Both the position numbers and the translations under genes were made by a program. From JBDREF01 sp043820045 (GTDB taxonomy: Bacteria; Planctomycetota; Phycisphaerae; Sedimentisphaerales; Anaerobacaceae): a stretch of 19,841 bases of DNA. Location of the stretch: assembly GCA_043820045.1 (NCBI GenBank), contig JBDREF010000142.1, forward strand, positions 1 through 19,841. Reading direction: 5' to 3'. Positions within the stretch are counted from its first letter, which is position 1; each line of letters starts with the position of its first letter. The notes beneath the pieces are model-generated. The model ran no database searches and had not been told where the DNA came from. It saw only the letters and a list, made by a program, of their open reading frames with translations. This document shows positions 1 to 7,791 of this stretch, piece after piece.

Positions 1-1809
1 GCACTGTTTTTCAAAGTCCATCTGCACCCGCGTGATGCGGCTTCGACTGCGGTTGTCGCTGCGAGAGGCTAACAAGTCCCGGCTCTCCGGGCTTGTGCTC
101 ACGATGTCACCGACCTGGCAATCGAACATCAGGCTCGGTGTTTGGACGTCGAACGTCTCGATTGGTTCCGGCGATGTCGCCGCTGTGAGGCGGAGGAATT
201 CGTGCATCGCCCCGGAGTCATCGACCTGGTCTGCAATGCCGAGAGTTTCATCGGTTGCTGCGGCGAAGATGCTCTGGTCCGAGACTTTGCGAAACTTGAA
301 CCGCCGCGGCAGAGTGATAACGTGATCGACGACCGGAGCGGTCGAGTTGACGGGACCATCGGCAACCACTGCGGCCAGACGTTCATCGCTGATGACCGAG
401 GCGGTGATTCGGAATCTCAGGTTGCCTCGCAGGGCCGCAAACCAGATCGCTGTGTCAAGTTGGTCGCTGCTGAGCCATATCCCGCACTCGTCGAGCAGGA
501 TGTTGAAAGCGTAGAGATACTGCCACCAGCTATGGCCGTTGTCGTCGAAAGAGACCTGCAGGAAGTAGCCCAAGGACCTTCCGAGCTTGTCGGTGGTCAG
601 GGCGGGGTGAAATCGTCTTCGGCGCTGGACGAAGTTGCCGCTCTGGAAGACTTTGGCAAAGTCGAATGCGCTGCCCTGGTTGTATGGGGCATCGCTGTAC
701 CGGCCGTCTTCGTTCAGGCACCACTTGCGATAGACATCTTTGACCTGATAGAAGTCGGGATTGGCCGATGCAGAGAATTTGTCGTAGTCGGTGTCCTCAA
801 GGCCGCCGTCCCAGGCTTTGACGAGTCGGAAGGTCGCTTCATAGACTTTGAAATCGCCCTGGCCGATGTACCTGTGCGTGACCGGCCAGCGGTTCCTGGT
901 GCTGTGCAGTGCTGCGATGTTCGTTTTTGAGATGCTCAATTGCTGCCCGGCGTGCTGGCAGTTCAGCTCGATGGTTCTGCCGGTGCCGGCCTTGTAGAAC
1001 ACTATAGCCTGGTCGGGCCCAGTCGATGCCTGCCGGGGCACGAACTTGAACTTCAGGCCGATTCCTTCACAGCAGCGATGCAGAGCTTCGAGGAGATTCA
1101 AGCCGGTGACATCGAGGTCGCGGGCGGTCTGGCCCTCGGTCAAAGCGGTCAGTTGAGACAGGCCGGGCGTATGCAGGCTGCCGCTTGGGACGCACTCGCA
1201 TAGCAGGTAGTCAATAGCTTCGGTGTAAGTCCAGAGTTTTGCTTGCGAGGTCTCCGGATAGAAGGCTGTGTAGCTCTTGCCGTTGACCTCAGTCGGGGTC
1301 GCAGCCGCATTGGGTTTGCCGTTGGGATTGAATATCGTATCGAGGCCGGTGAGGAACACGTTCGAGCCGGTAACGGTTGCGAGCCTCTGTCCGAAGACCG
1401 AGATGCATTTCAGGTTCGCGCTGAAGTCCGTCGCTGTGATTTCCACGGCCTGTGCATCGGCGGCCAGTCGGGTCTCAATGCTCTCTATCTGACCGCTGAA
1501 GATCGGAAGGCTGAATGCGGCTGCGCCTGGCGGGACGCCATTGTAGTATTGCCTGATGCAGACATTGCCGCCTGTGGCGAATCTGCTCTCGATATCCTCG
1601 ACGGCCATGACAACCGGGTCAGTCGAGGCGGCGGGGTTGTATCTGAATCTCGCCCGGCCAAACTCGGGCCAGCCATCGCGTACAATCTCTATCGGCTCCA
1701 GATCGGGGCAAGGCATGCCGTCGACAAAGACTGAGACGGAAGCCGCCGGTATTGCAAGGCGTTGTCGCTGCGATTGGAAAAAGTCGGTTCTGTTGGACAT
1801 AAGCTGCAT
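1..1809 (-). CDS. Tail hub-like phage protein, 3' end beyond the window
   Basis: A minus-strand frame opens at ATG 1809 (or ATG 1800, in frame) and has no stop down to base 1, giving about 603 visible codons. Reading the complement gives a beta-rich protein. An N-terminal segment (about residues 28-145) contains VSVFVDGMPCPDL, then IFSGQIESIETRL and VEITATDFSANLK. That pattern of a beta strand, a G-x-I turn and an aspartate before a helix is seen in baseplate hub / tail-associated proteins. The last visible part has a VGDIVS strand and ITRVQMDFEKQ, suggesting the end is near. It follows the LamG gene by 35 bases (from 1809). The start is uncertain: an AGGGA lies 11 bases before ATG 1809, and GAG lies 9 bases before ATG 1800. 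Plus-strand frames at 142-930 and 1243-1734 are its shadows. The hub assignment is inference from pattern and position; the existence of the gene is well supported. Confidence 0.72.
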   Translation of the reverse strand, partial: MQLMSNRTDFFQSQRQRLAIPAASVSVFVDGMPCPDLEPIEIVRDGWPEFGRARFRYNPAASTDPVVMAVEDIESRFATGGNVCIRQYYNGVPPGAAAFSLPIFSGQIESIETRLAADAQAVEITATDFSANLKCISVFGQRLATVTGSNVFLTGLDTIFNPNGKPNAAATPTEVNGKSYTAFYPETSQAKLWTYTEAIDYLLCECVPSGSLHTPGLSQLTALTEGQTARDLDVTGLNLLEALHRCCEGIGLKFKFVPRQASTGPDQAIVFYKAGTGRTIELNCQHAGQQLSISKTNIAALHSTRNRWPVTHRYIGQGDFKVYEATFRLVKAWDGGLEDTDYDKFSASANPDFYQVKDVYRKWCLNEDGRYSDAPYNQGSAFDFAKVFQSGNFVQRRRRFHPALTTDKLGRSLGYFLQVSFDDNGHSWWQYLYAFNILLDECGIWLSSDQLDTAIWFAALRGNLRFRITASVISDERLAAVVADGPVNSTAPVVDHVITLPRRFKFRKVSDQSIFAAATDETLGIADQVDDSGAMHEFLRLTAATSPEPIETFDVQTPSLMFDCQVGDIVSTSPESRDLLASRSDNRSRSRITRVQMDFEKQC

Positions 1810-1844
1810 CTCAGATATAGTCCCTGCTTTTCAGGGTTTTCGTG

Positions 1845-3359
1845 TCAAACGCTTTCGGCGCTGATGATTTCGATTGGGTCAGGATTTTCGGTCTTGAGCT
1901 GGATGCTCAATTGTGCCGAAGGGCTGTTTTCTATGCCGTCGGCGTCTTCTGCGCGTATGACGAGCAAGTACCTGCCTGCTTCGAGTGTGTCACTCTGGTA
2001 GGTGTAAAACTTCTGTCCTCGATAGGTTATCGTGGCCATCGGGTTGTCATAGTCGATCTGTCCGGTGCGGTTGTCGTGATAGATGTTGAAGCGTACGGGC
2101 TGCGACCGCTGCTCCAGCGGGCAGTAGTACCATGTGAGCCTTACCTTGGCTGCGGCTACCTGCTCGGCTATCGAGCTGAAGATATTGTTCGGCTGTGAGC
2201 CGATGAGCCAGCCGTTTGCATCGAGTGACACTTTCGCCGCGGCGGCTAACGTCAACTCCTGGTAGCCGCAGTTGTTGAATCGGCGAACGGCGTAGAAGTA
2301 TGTCGAGTCTGGCTCATGTTCCACATAGCTCGGCGGCGAGATAGCTGCGGCCTCCTGCTCAGCTACGGCTAATATGTTCGCAAAGTCTATTCGTTCCATG
2401 CTCGCGCCGCGGTAGAGCGCCGAGCAGCCGTTCAGCCGTACCCAGAACCACCCCAGGCTCAGGGTCGTCCCCAGCTTGAATGCGTTGGCGGTCATTCCGT
2501 TAAAGAGAGCATCCGCGAGCCAATTCAGTTCGATAATCGGCGAGCCGGCAATCGATTCGAGTTTTGCCGACGCTGTCGATGCTGCACTCGCCGATCCGGC
2601 AAGAAAGACTATCGCCTCGCCGACGTTGAGCGAAGCGGAGCTGATTCGGCTCTCGAACATTGCAAACGGCTCTCGATAGAGCCATCGGATTTCCTCGGGG
2701 CTCAGGGCACGATTGTAGATGAATACGTACTCTATCCTGCCGTTGAAGCAGTAGAGGTAACCTCCTTCATAGTTACCGCCGATGCCTACGAACTGGCCGT
2801 CGGTTACAGTCAGGTTGCCGTCAGTTGCGGTGTTGGAAGCTTCCTGGACCGCGTTGACATATAAGCGAGCGTCGTGCTGCCTCCACGTTCCGGCGGCGTG
2901 CACCCATTCGCTGCCGTCTGTTGCGTGAAGCGACGTTGAAGATATGATGCAATCGTTTGCGGTGTCCGTGAACACTCGCCAGGAGATTCTGCCGTTCGAT
3001 TGGGCGTGCAGGCGTGCGGGCCGACAGTAGGCGGAACGGCCGAAGATGGTATTGGTCTGATTCGCGCTCTGGTTGACTAAAGCCACGACGCTGACCTCAT
3101 TGGTGATGTCCCAGCCGAACCTGCCGGTTCCGCAGTCTATACATCTGTCGGCGCCGAATTCAATGCAGGGTCCGTTTTTGCCGGGTTTCCAGGCAGGTGC
3201 GGCTGTGCTGTAATAGAAACTCCCGACCTGCCGGCGGAGTCCGTAGTCCGCCACCTTCTCGCCGGTCCCTTCGTTCATCAGCCAGCATCCCGCCAGTCCT
3301 CTCGCGAGCGGATGGCTCCAGTTGACCTGCAACGCCCTTATGGGTTTAAGCAGTGGCAT
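1845..3359 (-). CDS. LamG-domain phage appendage protein with Fn3-like C-terminal region
   Basis: The 504-residue product begins with a concanavalin A-like LamG domain (about residues 20-230): GLAGCWLMNEGTG, a central EWVHAAGTW strand, ARLYVNA, FNGRIEYVFIYNRALSPEEI and the closing WLYREPF, which is the usual end of phage and bacterial LamG units. LamG folds bind sugars or surface ligands, so a role at the tail tip or virion surface is likely. After a linker (240-340), a beta-rich region includes YFYAVRRFNNCGYQE (355-369) and a module with HDNRTGQIDYDNP at 428-440. That module recurs in the gene at 5854-6639. The ATG overlaps the previous gene's end by 14 bases and has GGAG 9 bases upstream, so translational coupling is likely. 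The LamG assignment is secure; the ligand is unknown. Confidence 0.85.
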   Translation of the reverse strand: MPLLKPIRALQVNWSHPLARGLAGCWLMNEGTGEKVADYGLRRQVGSFYYSTAAPAWKPGKNGPCIEFGADRCIDCGTGRFGWDITNEVSVVALVNQSANQTNTIFGRSAYCRPARLHAQSNGRISWRVFTDTANDCIISSTSLHATDGSEWVHAAGTWRQHDARLYVNAVQEASNTATDGNLTVTDGQFVGIGGNYEGGYLYCFNGRIEYVFIYNRALSPEEIRWLYREPFAMFESRISSASLNVGEAIVFLAGSASAASTASAKLESIAGSPIIELNWLADALFNGMTANAFKLGTTLSLGWFWVRLNGCSALYRGASMERIDFANILAVAEQEAAAISPPSYVEHEPDSTYFYAVRRFNNCGYQELTLAAAAKVSLDANGWLIGSQPNNIFSSIAEQVAAAKVRLTWYYCPLEQRSQPVRFNIYHDNRTGQIDYDNPMATITYRGQKFYTYQSDTLEAGRYLLVIRAEDADGIENSPSAQLSIQLKTENPDPIEIISAESV

Positions 3360-3681
3360 TCAATGTCACTCCGTAGAACTTGTGGACAAAGTTGTACTTG
3401 TCGTTGTAGTGGGCCTTTGCGTTCTGCCAGTCCGCTTTGACTGCGATGGCTATTTCCGCCTGTGTCTGACTTGCGAGCACGACGATGGTTCGCGACACTT
3501 CGATCAATGAGCCGGCGGCCAGGGCGTCGATTTCGGACTGTTGAAGCTGGGCTGTGACGGCACTTTCCGGCGTCGGTGCGATCCCGGCGACCGGCGCATC
3601 TATTGGGATGTGATAATACAACTGAGCCTTGCCCTTGCCGGGTTCGGTCTGCTTGATTTTGCCAATGTGAATGTCGGCCAT
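3346..3681 (-). CDS. Small phage structural-block protein, function unknown
   Basis: This 111-residue protein is not one I recognise by name. The start at 3681 (MADIHIGKIKQTE) is chosen over an upstream ATG at 3717 because AGGAGG sits 7 bases before it and the upstream start would overlap the preceding gene. The N-terminal half is strand-rich, with HIGKIKQTEPGKGKAQLYYHIPI. The C-terminal half is helical, with a Q/A-rich stretch that starts TAQLQQSEIDALAAG and ends in a basic, aromatic segment (WQNAKAHYNDKYNFVHKFYG). Its end overlaps the LamG gene start by 14 bases. Position between appendage genes suggests a small virion or assembly protein, which is inference only. Confidence 0.8.
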   Translation of the reverse strand: MADIHIGKIKQTEPGKGKAQLYYHIPIDAPVAGIAPTPESAVTAQLQQSEIDALAAGSLIEVSRTIVVLASQTQAEIAIAVKADWQNAKAHYNDKYNFVHKFYGVTLNATA

Positions 3682-3692
3682 TTTTTGCCTCC

Positions 3693-4085
3693 TTATGCTG
3701 ACTGATAGTTCCAGCACTGCACGTACGCTCGGACGTCGTGGTTGTCCGTGGAGCCGGTTTGCTGAATTGCGATCCTGAAATGCGCCAGGTCCCTGACGAT
3801 GAAACTTAACTGCTGCGGGTCAACGCTGTTGTCGCCCTGCATTTCCCAGATAGGCGTATCGTCGTAGTTGACGCCATCGAGCGAGCCGTAGAGCTTAATC
3901 TTGACTTCATCGGTGGGTGTGACGTCGTAGTTTATCTCGACGGTGACATGGGCGCCTTCGTAGCCGTTGGTCTCCATATCGACGTCGGATGAATATGATT
4001 CCGTGGTCCCTGAAAGTGTGACGTAGCCGTCGCCGGTGCCGATGATCTGGCCGGCCGAGGCCCAGTTTTTGTTTATCGTTGCCAT
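3693..4085 (-). CDS. Beta-sandwich phage protein, probable virion decoration or adhesion
   Basis: The 130-residue product starts at ATG 4085, which has AGGAG 7 bases upstream; the ATG at 4100 lacks such a site. The sequence alternates short strands: AHVTVEINYDVTPTDEVKIKLYGSLDG, then IVRDLAHFRIAIQQTGSTDNHDVRAYV. This alternation, with the LYGSLDGVNYDDTP turn, is typical of small jelly-roll-like proteins near phage tail genes that report deviations from a mean or bind ligands. No catalytic motif, signal peptide or membrane segment is seen. It lies 11 bases from the next gene's start and 26 bases after the previous gene. I can support the gene and its fold class, not a specific function. Confidence 0.8.
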   Translation of the reverse strand: MATINKNWASAGQIIGTGDGYVTLSGTTESYSSDVDMETNGYEGAHVTVEINYDVTPTDEVKIKLYGSLDGVNYDDTPIWEMQGDNSVDPQQLSFIVRDLAHFRIAIQQTGSTDNHDVRAYVQCWNYQSA

Positions 4086-4111
4086 CGTGAACTCCTGCAA
4101 TTATCTTTTGA

Positions 4112-4507
4112 TTAATCCAGACCTATGTCCAGGTCGCCCGCTGCGAACCTGGCCGTTTCCGAACTGCCGACAGCCATCGCCTGGCTCAATGCGCCGTGGG
4201 CCAACATGTTGCCGCCCGTTGCCGCGTCGAACAGGGCGAAGTGAGTGATCGTGCCCCAGTTGCCGGTTGCTTTGGCGAAGGTAACGTCACCGGCGTTTTG
4301 CACAACGCCGCCGGATGCCGCGCTCCAGTCGCCGGGGCTTGTCTGCACTCGTGCGTAGGCGTTGCCGTCAGGCTCGGCCAGTCCGGAGCCGTCATCCTGC
4401 GGATTTGATGTCGATAGACCGACGTAAATCGTCGGCGGGGCGTAAACAGCCTTGCCGAAAATATGATCTAAAATCTTGTCTTCCCAATAATCTGTGAAGC
4501 CGCCCAT
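4112..4507 (-). CDS. Phage tail-fibre-like small protein
   Basis: The 131-residue protein matches a pattern I know from small proteins annotated as phage tail fibre proteins. It begins with a short helix (FTDYWEDKILDHIFG), then PTIYVGLSTSNPQDDGSGLAEPDGNAYARV, where a ValAlaLeu-type strand is followed by D/G, E and YAR. The C-terminal half has VTFAKATGNWGTITHFALFDAATGGNML and RFAAGDLDIGL, the conserved W-GTI-HF-(I/L)-FDA core. The ATG has AGGAG 7 bases upstream. Family membership rests on recalled motif pattern, not a search. The precise place in the virion (fibre, tail tip or decoration) cannot be told from sequence. Confidence 0.8.
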   Translation of the reverse strand: MGGFTDYWEDKILDHIFGKAVYAPPTIYVGLSTSNPQDDGSGLAEPDGNAYARVQTSPGDWSAASGGVVQNAGDVTFAKATGNWGTITHFALFDAATGGNMLAHGALSQAMAVGSSETARFAAGDLDIGLD

Positions 4508-4532
4508 TTTATGTCTCCTGAATTGTTCTGCG

Positions 4533-4988
4533 TTAGCTCGGTGTTCGTGTGATCGTCGAGGCGGCGTCCGCCGGTGTATGGGTCAGCAGGACCGTCTGCC
4601 CATCGTCATCGTAGTATTTGATTTGACCGGTCGATTTGTTCTGTACGGCCTTATTGGCAAGCATTTTGTCGGCGGTTACTCTGCCTGTGCCCGACCAGAT
4701 GAATTCATCGCCTGCGATAAGGCTGTCACCGTCGGCTGGATTCGCTCCCGCCTGGGCAAACGCCTGCACCGAGTATCTTCCCGGCGGAATATTGGAATCG
4801 AAACTGCCGACGTACCGGCTGCCGTTCTTGTCCGCCAGGCTGATGTCGTAATCATCCGCGGTTCGACCGCCTGTGCCCCAGACTTCGAAGACTTCTCCCG
4901 CGACGTACCAGACCTCTCCGGCGGCGTTGCGAACGACTGCATAGAGCGTGTTGCCAGATGCGTAATTCACATGTATTTCGTTTGCCAT
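4533..4988 (-). CDS. Phage beta-domain protein with DDDGQTVLLTHTP tail
   Basis: A 151-residue protein with ATG at 4988 and AGGAG 6 bases upstream. The N-terminal half is a beta domain: NTLYAVVRNAAGEVWYVAGEVFEVW, then YDISLADKNGSRYVGSFD and GRYSVQAFAQAG. It reads like a small immunoglobulin-type or carbohydrate-binding fold common in phage appendage clusters. The C-terminal part has a helix (TADKMLANKAVQNKST) and ends in IKYYDDDGQTVLLTHTPADAASTITRTPS, a hairpin I have seen at the ends of uncharacterised phage structural proteins. It lies 25 bases after the next upstream gene's ribosome-binding region and 39 bases from that gene's stop. Function is unknown; a structural or receptor-side role is inferred from its neighbours. 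Confidence 0.8.
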   Translation of the reverse strand: MANEIHVNYASGNTLYAVVRNAAGEVWYVAGEVFEVWGTGGRTADDYDISLADKNGSRYVGSFDSNIPPGRYSVQAFAQAGANPADGDSLIAGDEFIWSGTGRVTADKMLANKAVQNKSTGQIKYYDDDGQTVLLTHTPADAASTITRTPS

Positions 4989-5027
4989 GTCAGACTCCTG
5001 TGTTAAACAATGCCGTCGTAGATGCCC

Positions 5028-5816
5028 CTACGCTTCCTCAGTCCATGTCCCGTTCTTTGCGATGGTGGCCCAGTCGCCGTTCGAATCGGCGACAAGGGTA
5101 AGAACCGCTCCTATTGCGCTGGCTGATTTGTACTTGTTTGCCGCCTGGCCGCTGTCGTCCCGGATTGTTGCCGTGCCGGGGTCGATGCGCAATTCCTGCG
5201 CCGCCTGGACCGAGAAGCTGAACACAGTACCTGCGACGGCCGAGGCGGGCAGAGTCAGTGTCACTGTAGCTGAGGCTCCGAGGTTGGTGTGGACGCTGCC
5301 GGATTCGCTCTCGGTAAGTGTATCGTCGGCGGTATGGGCCTCGATAGTTTTCTTCAAGCCTCCGGATGCGTACGGGACCATGATATTATGCCCGGCCCGG
5401 CAATCGGCTATCGAGACGATATCTCCCGCCGCGGTGCAGACCTGGGCCAAGCGAATGTGAGGCGTGGTTGCCATATCGGGGAAGCCGGTGTATTCGTCTG
5501 TCACCAGCGTTCCGGCAGAGTCCAGATAGATGTAGATATCTTGCTTGTCATCGGCTAAGGTATTTCCGGAGGAGGCCTGGCAGCTTATCAACTGCGTTGC
5601 CAGCCAGAACTTGCCGCCCTTTACGCCGACGTCCAGGCCGCCTTCATCGTAAACTCTCAGGTCGTTGGCCCGCCGTGCGGCTAACAGCAGCCGGTACAGC
5701 AGCTTGCGAAAGTGCAGATAATAAGGGGCCGTGCCGGTCGGGATATACTCGACGCCCGTCTCGCCGTCGGATTGAATGTTCAGCAGCTCGTTGTCGGATG
5801 GATATGCTTCAGCCAT
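5028..5816 (-). CDS. Phage tail appendage protein with C-terminal beta domain
   Basis: The 262-residue product starts at ATG 5816 (MAEAYPSDNELLN), which has GGGAG 6 bases upstream; an earlier in-frame ATG at 5876 would run back into the preceding gene. Residues 1-75 include a helical, arginine-rich stretch (YYLHFRKLLYRLLLAARR). The middle (80-170) is strand-rich with DIYIYLDSAGTLV and IRLAQVCTAAGDIVSIADCR, resembling tail-fibre or appendage attachment domains. The C-terminal third (about 185-262) is a compact beta domain with VTLTLPASAVAGTVFSFSV, TATIRDDSG and LTLVADSNGDWATIAKNGTW. I recognise this domain type from C-termini of phage tail proteins. Exact family and ligand are not known. Confidence 0.82.
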   Translation of the reverse strand: MAEAYPSDNELLNIQSDGETGVEYIPTGTAPYYLHFRKLLYRLLLAARRANDLRVYDEGGLDVGVKGGKFWLATQLISCQASSGNTLADDKQDIYIYLDSAGTLVTDEYTGFPDMATTPHIRLAQVCTAAGDIVSIADCRAGHNIMVPYASGGLKKTIEAHTADDTLTESESGSVHTNLGASATVTLTLPASAVAGTVFSFSVQAAQELRIDPGTATIRDDSGQAANKYKSASAIGAVLTLVADSNGDWATIAKNGTWTEEA

Positions 5817-5853
5817 AATGTTCTCCCGTGGTTGTTGGTGTTTGTGTCTGATG

Positions 5854-6639
5854 TCACTCGGTGTCGGCGATTGCAAGCAGCAGTTGATTCATCTGTTTGT
5901 CGAATGAAGAAACGCTCAGCTTCTCGGCGGGTCTCGCCGCCGGTGTCACTGTGATTGGCCCTGTTTCGAAGGTGCTGCCCTGGTTGCCGGATTTGTCCGT
6001 AATCTTGACGCCGAATTTGTATGTCCCGCTCGGCAGCTCCGGACTTGTCCACTCGATAGTATCGGCGTCGAGGCCGAATTGGCCGCATCCGAAACAGCCT
6101 CTGCCGAATCCGATCGCCGCTGCTGCGTCGCAGCCGAAGTCGGCTAATCCGAATGCCGCCATGGTAAAGCCAGCTTTGTCTTGGCGGGACGGCCAGATTC
6201 GTATCGGCGAAGTATTGAGTGGGTTATCGTAGTCGATTGTCCCCGTGCCGTTGTCGAAGTACATTTGTACGGCTGCATCGATCGGCAGGTCCTGGCTTCG
6301 CAGCAGGCGAATCAGGACACGTCCGCTGTCGGTTGGCGGCCTGACAAGCTCGCTTGCGAAATCTATGTGTGCATGGTCGGCCTCGACTGCAAAGACCTCG
6401 ATCCAGACGGGCGATTGCAGAGAGGTTGGTATCGGGACGACTAATTGTCTCTGCTCGCTGTCGATGGTGACTCCTGCATATCGAGCATTGACGTAAACCT
6501 GATAGAGCGCATCCTGCAAGCTCGACCGCCACTTGACCAGGGCTGTCCGGGTTTCATTAAAGCATTTGCCGTCCGAGCTTATCCCTGCGGGCAGCTCGAA
6601 GGCTCTGACCGAATCTATGCCGTTGCTTGTAAGTGACAT
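5854..6639 (-). CDS. Phage Fn3-like module protein with Gly/Phe/Cys-rich insert
   Basis: The 261-residue protein uses ATG 6639, with GGCGGG 9 bases upstream; a GTG at 6645 is in frame but only 3 bases from that site. Residues 30-110 form one beta domain (ALVKWRSSLQDALYQVYVNARYAG, then PVWIEVFAVEADHA). A second Fn3-like domain follows: MYFDNGTGTIDYDNPLN (126-142), TIEWTSPELPSGTYKFGVKITDKSGNQG (194-221) and a final TGPITVTP strand. Between the two halves of this domain lies a Gly/Phe/Cys-rich insert (about 161-192). The C-terminus (240-261) is a helix. The second domain is shared with the LamG protein at 1845-3359. Likely an adhesin- or appendage-type virion protein; no enzyme motif is seen. 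Confidence 0.82.
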   Translation of the reverse strand: MSLTSNGIDSVRAFELPAGISSDGKCFNETRTALVKWRSSLQDALYQVYVNARYAGVTIDSEQRQLVVPIPTSLQSPVWIEVFAVEADHAHIDFASELVRPPTDSGRVLIRLLRSQDLPIDAAVQMYFDNGTGTIDYDNPLNTSPIRIWPSRQDKAGFTMAAFGLADFGCDAAAAIGFGRGCFGCGQFGLDADTIEWTSPELPSGTYKFGVKITDKSGNQGSTFETGPITVTPAARPAEKLSVSSFDKQMNQLLLAIADTE

Positions 6640-6662
6640 TTGCACTATCCCGCCAGTGACTT

Positions 6663-7031
6663 TCAGACCAATTGGGTGTAGATGATTTCGTAATCGACGA
6701 CGATGCCTGTGCCGTCGATGCGTTCGCCGTTTACTTTGAAAGAATCCATCCTAAGGTTGTCGTATTTCCGACCGTCGCCGGCCGCGAGCGTGTGCGTGTC
6801 GCCGTCCATGCAGGCCGATATCCAGGCGATTCTATCGTTCATTTTTGAACGGCTTTTTGCCCGCAGCGTGCCCGTCTGTTTTATCTTCCTGCCGCGTAGG
6901 CCCATATCGACGCTTAGCACACCGTCCAGTCCCGGTACGGCCCGTTCCACCGAATCCCTGCTGAAACTACCGGCCTGAATCTCTAAGCCCTGCTCGTCGA
7001 ACAGTATTTGCCCGTCTAAAGAGATGATCAT
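6663..7031 (-). CDS. Small tail-associated phage protein
   Basis: A 122-residue protein starting at ATG 7031, with GGAG 9 bases upstream and the previous gene's stop 18 bases away. It opens with an MIISLDGQILFDEQGLEIQAG hairpin, followed by the GLDGVLSVDMGLRGRKIKQTGTL segment, and ends VDYEIIYTQLV. The order (beta hairpin, VDMGLRGRKI-type strand, polar helix MNDRIAWISACM, then NLRMDSF and a terminal long strand) looks like small tail-completion or tail-initiator proteins that bend around a tube. This is a structural impression, not a recognised family. Its place right after the head-completion candidate supports a role at the head-tail junction or tail. Confidence 0.78.
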   Translation of the reverse strand: MIISLDGQILFDEQGLEIQAGSFSRDSVERAVPGLDGVLSVDMGLRGRKIKQTGTLRAKSRSKMNDRIAWISACMDGDTHTLAAGDGRKYDNLRMDSFKVNGERIDGTGIVVDYEIIYTQLV

Positions 7032-7049
7032 CAGTCTTGTCTCCGCGAA

Positions 7050-7706
7050 CTAATCCCGTACTAATCTTCCCGCCGCTCCGATTTTGGTGACATCCGCCAC
7101 TCCGTCGTCGCCGACGTCGATGCTCAGGCGGCACCGCCCCCTGGCCTTTGCAAATAGTCTCTGATAGTACAGGCTCTTACTCCAGAAATTCTCGTCATTG
7201 GCTCTTCCGGCCAACATCGCATACACAACCGAGATCACGGCGAAAACAGATGCGAGTCTCAGCACGCTCGCATCCAGAACATCCGCAATATCTATCGGGC
7301 TTGCAGGATTACCCGGTCTGATGCCGAAGTATTCGGTAAGTTGAAGGGCGACCTCGTTTGCCTGCGGCCCGAACGTGCTGATTCGGTAGGATATATCGGT
7401 AGCAGCCGGTGGGGCTATTGCAGCGTCATTCGGATCCGACCTGATGACCGAGATGCCAAGCTGCGTCGCCGAATCGACTGAGACTATCTCGAACGGGCCG
7501 TCCAATGTCCCGTCCGCCGATTGCAGATATACGACTCCGCCCGTTGCTACCTGTGCCGAAACGAAGTCCGCTGCGCTCGCTGTCAAGGTTGTGCCGCTGA
7601 GCGTTGCTCCCGTTCCTGCCGCTAATACCTGCCAGGGCAGATGCAGCTCTCCGAACAGGACCGGCTCGTATTTAAGAATATCGGCATCGTTTGAGAAAAT
7701 GGTCAT
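7050..7706 (-). CDS. Probable head-completion / head-tail connector protein
   Basis: The 218-residue product starts at ATG 7706 (MTIFSNDADILKYEP), which has GGGAG 9 bases upstream. The longer frame to 7763 would run through a 13-base-pair hairpin and add an arginine-rich leader of no recognisable kind, so it is rejected. Residues 5-20 (DADILKYEPVLFGELHLPW) and the middle strands (TLTASAADFVSAQVATGGVVYLQ, FEIVSVDSATQLGISV) make a small beta barrel. Residues 135-200 are helical and end in a YYQRLFAKARGRCRLSIDVGDDG segment. It is the first gene after the major capsid gene, where head-completion or connector proteins usually sit. The function is inferred from synteny only. Confidence 0.78.
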   Translation of the reverse strand: MTIFSNDADILKYEPVLFGELHLPWQVLAAGTGATLSGTTLTASAADFVSAQVATGGVVYLQSADGTLDGPFEIVSVDSATQLGISVIRSDPNDAAIAPPAATDISYRISTFGPQANEVALQLTEYFGIRPGNPASPIDIADVLDASVLRLASVFAVISVVYAMLAGRANDENFWSKSLYYQRLFAKARGRCRLSIDVGDDGVADVTKIGAAGRLVRD

Positions 7707-7742
7707 TTGGTTTGGCTCCCTTCTTCTTTCGCGGGGGCTGTC

Positions 7743-7781
7743 CCGGCGGAGCGAAAGAATCATTTACCTTCGCTCCGCCGG
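7743..7781 (-). other. Long inverted repeat between capsid and connector genes
   Basis: A perfect 13-base-pair inverted repeat (CCGGCGGAGCGAA and its complement) flanks a 13-base loop in the 85-base gap after the major capsid gene. A second, smaller repeat at 7778-7790 overlaps the right arm, so two alternative hairpins are possible. On the transcribed (minus) strand the hairpin is followed by a C-rich, not U-rich, stretch, so it is not a classical intrinsic terminator. It could stabilise the capsid mRNA 3' end, be a processing site, or partly attenuate transcription into the next genes. Confidence 0.7.
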
Positions 7782-7791
7782 AGCCTCCGGC

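Noticed and set aside
142..930. A 262-codon plus-strand frame over the left phage region
   Set aside because: It is antisense to the 603-codon minus-strand frame that shows clear protein-like strand patterns and collinearity with the phage block.
7707..7763. Longer start for the connector-like gene
   Set aside because: It would begin inside the long hairpin, adds an arginine-rich leader, and lacks a ribosome site, while ATG 7706 has GGGAG at good spacing.
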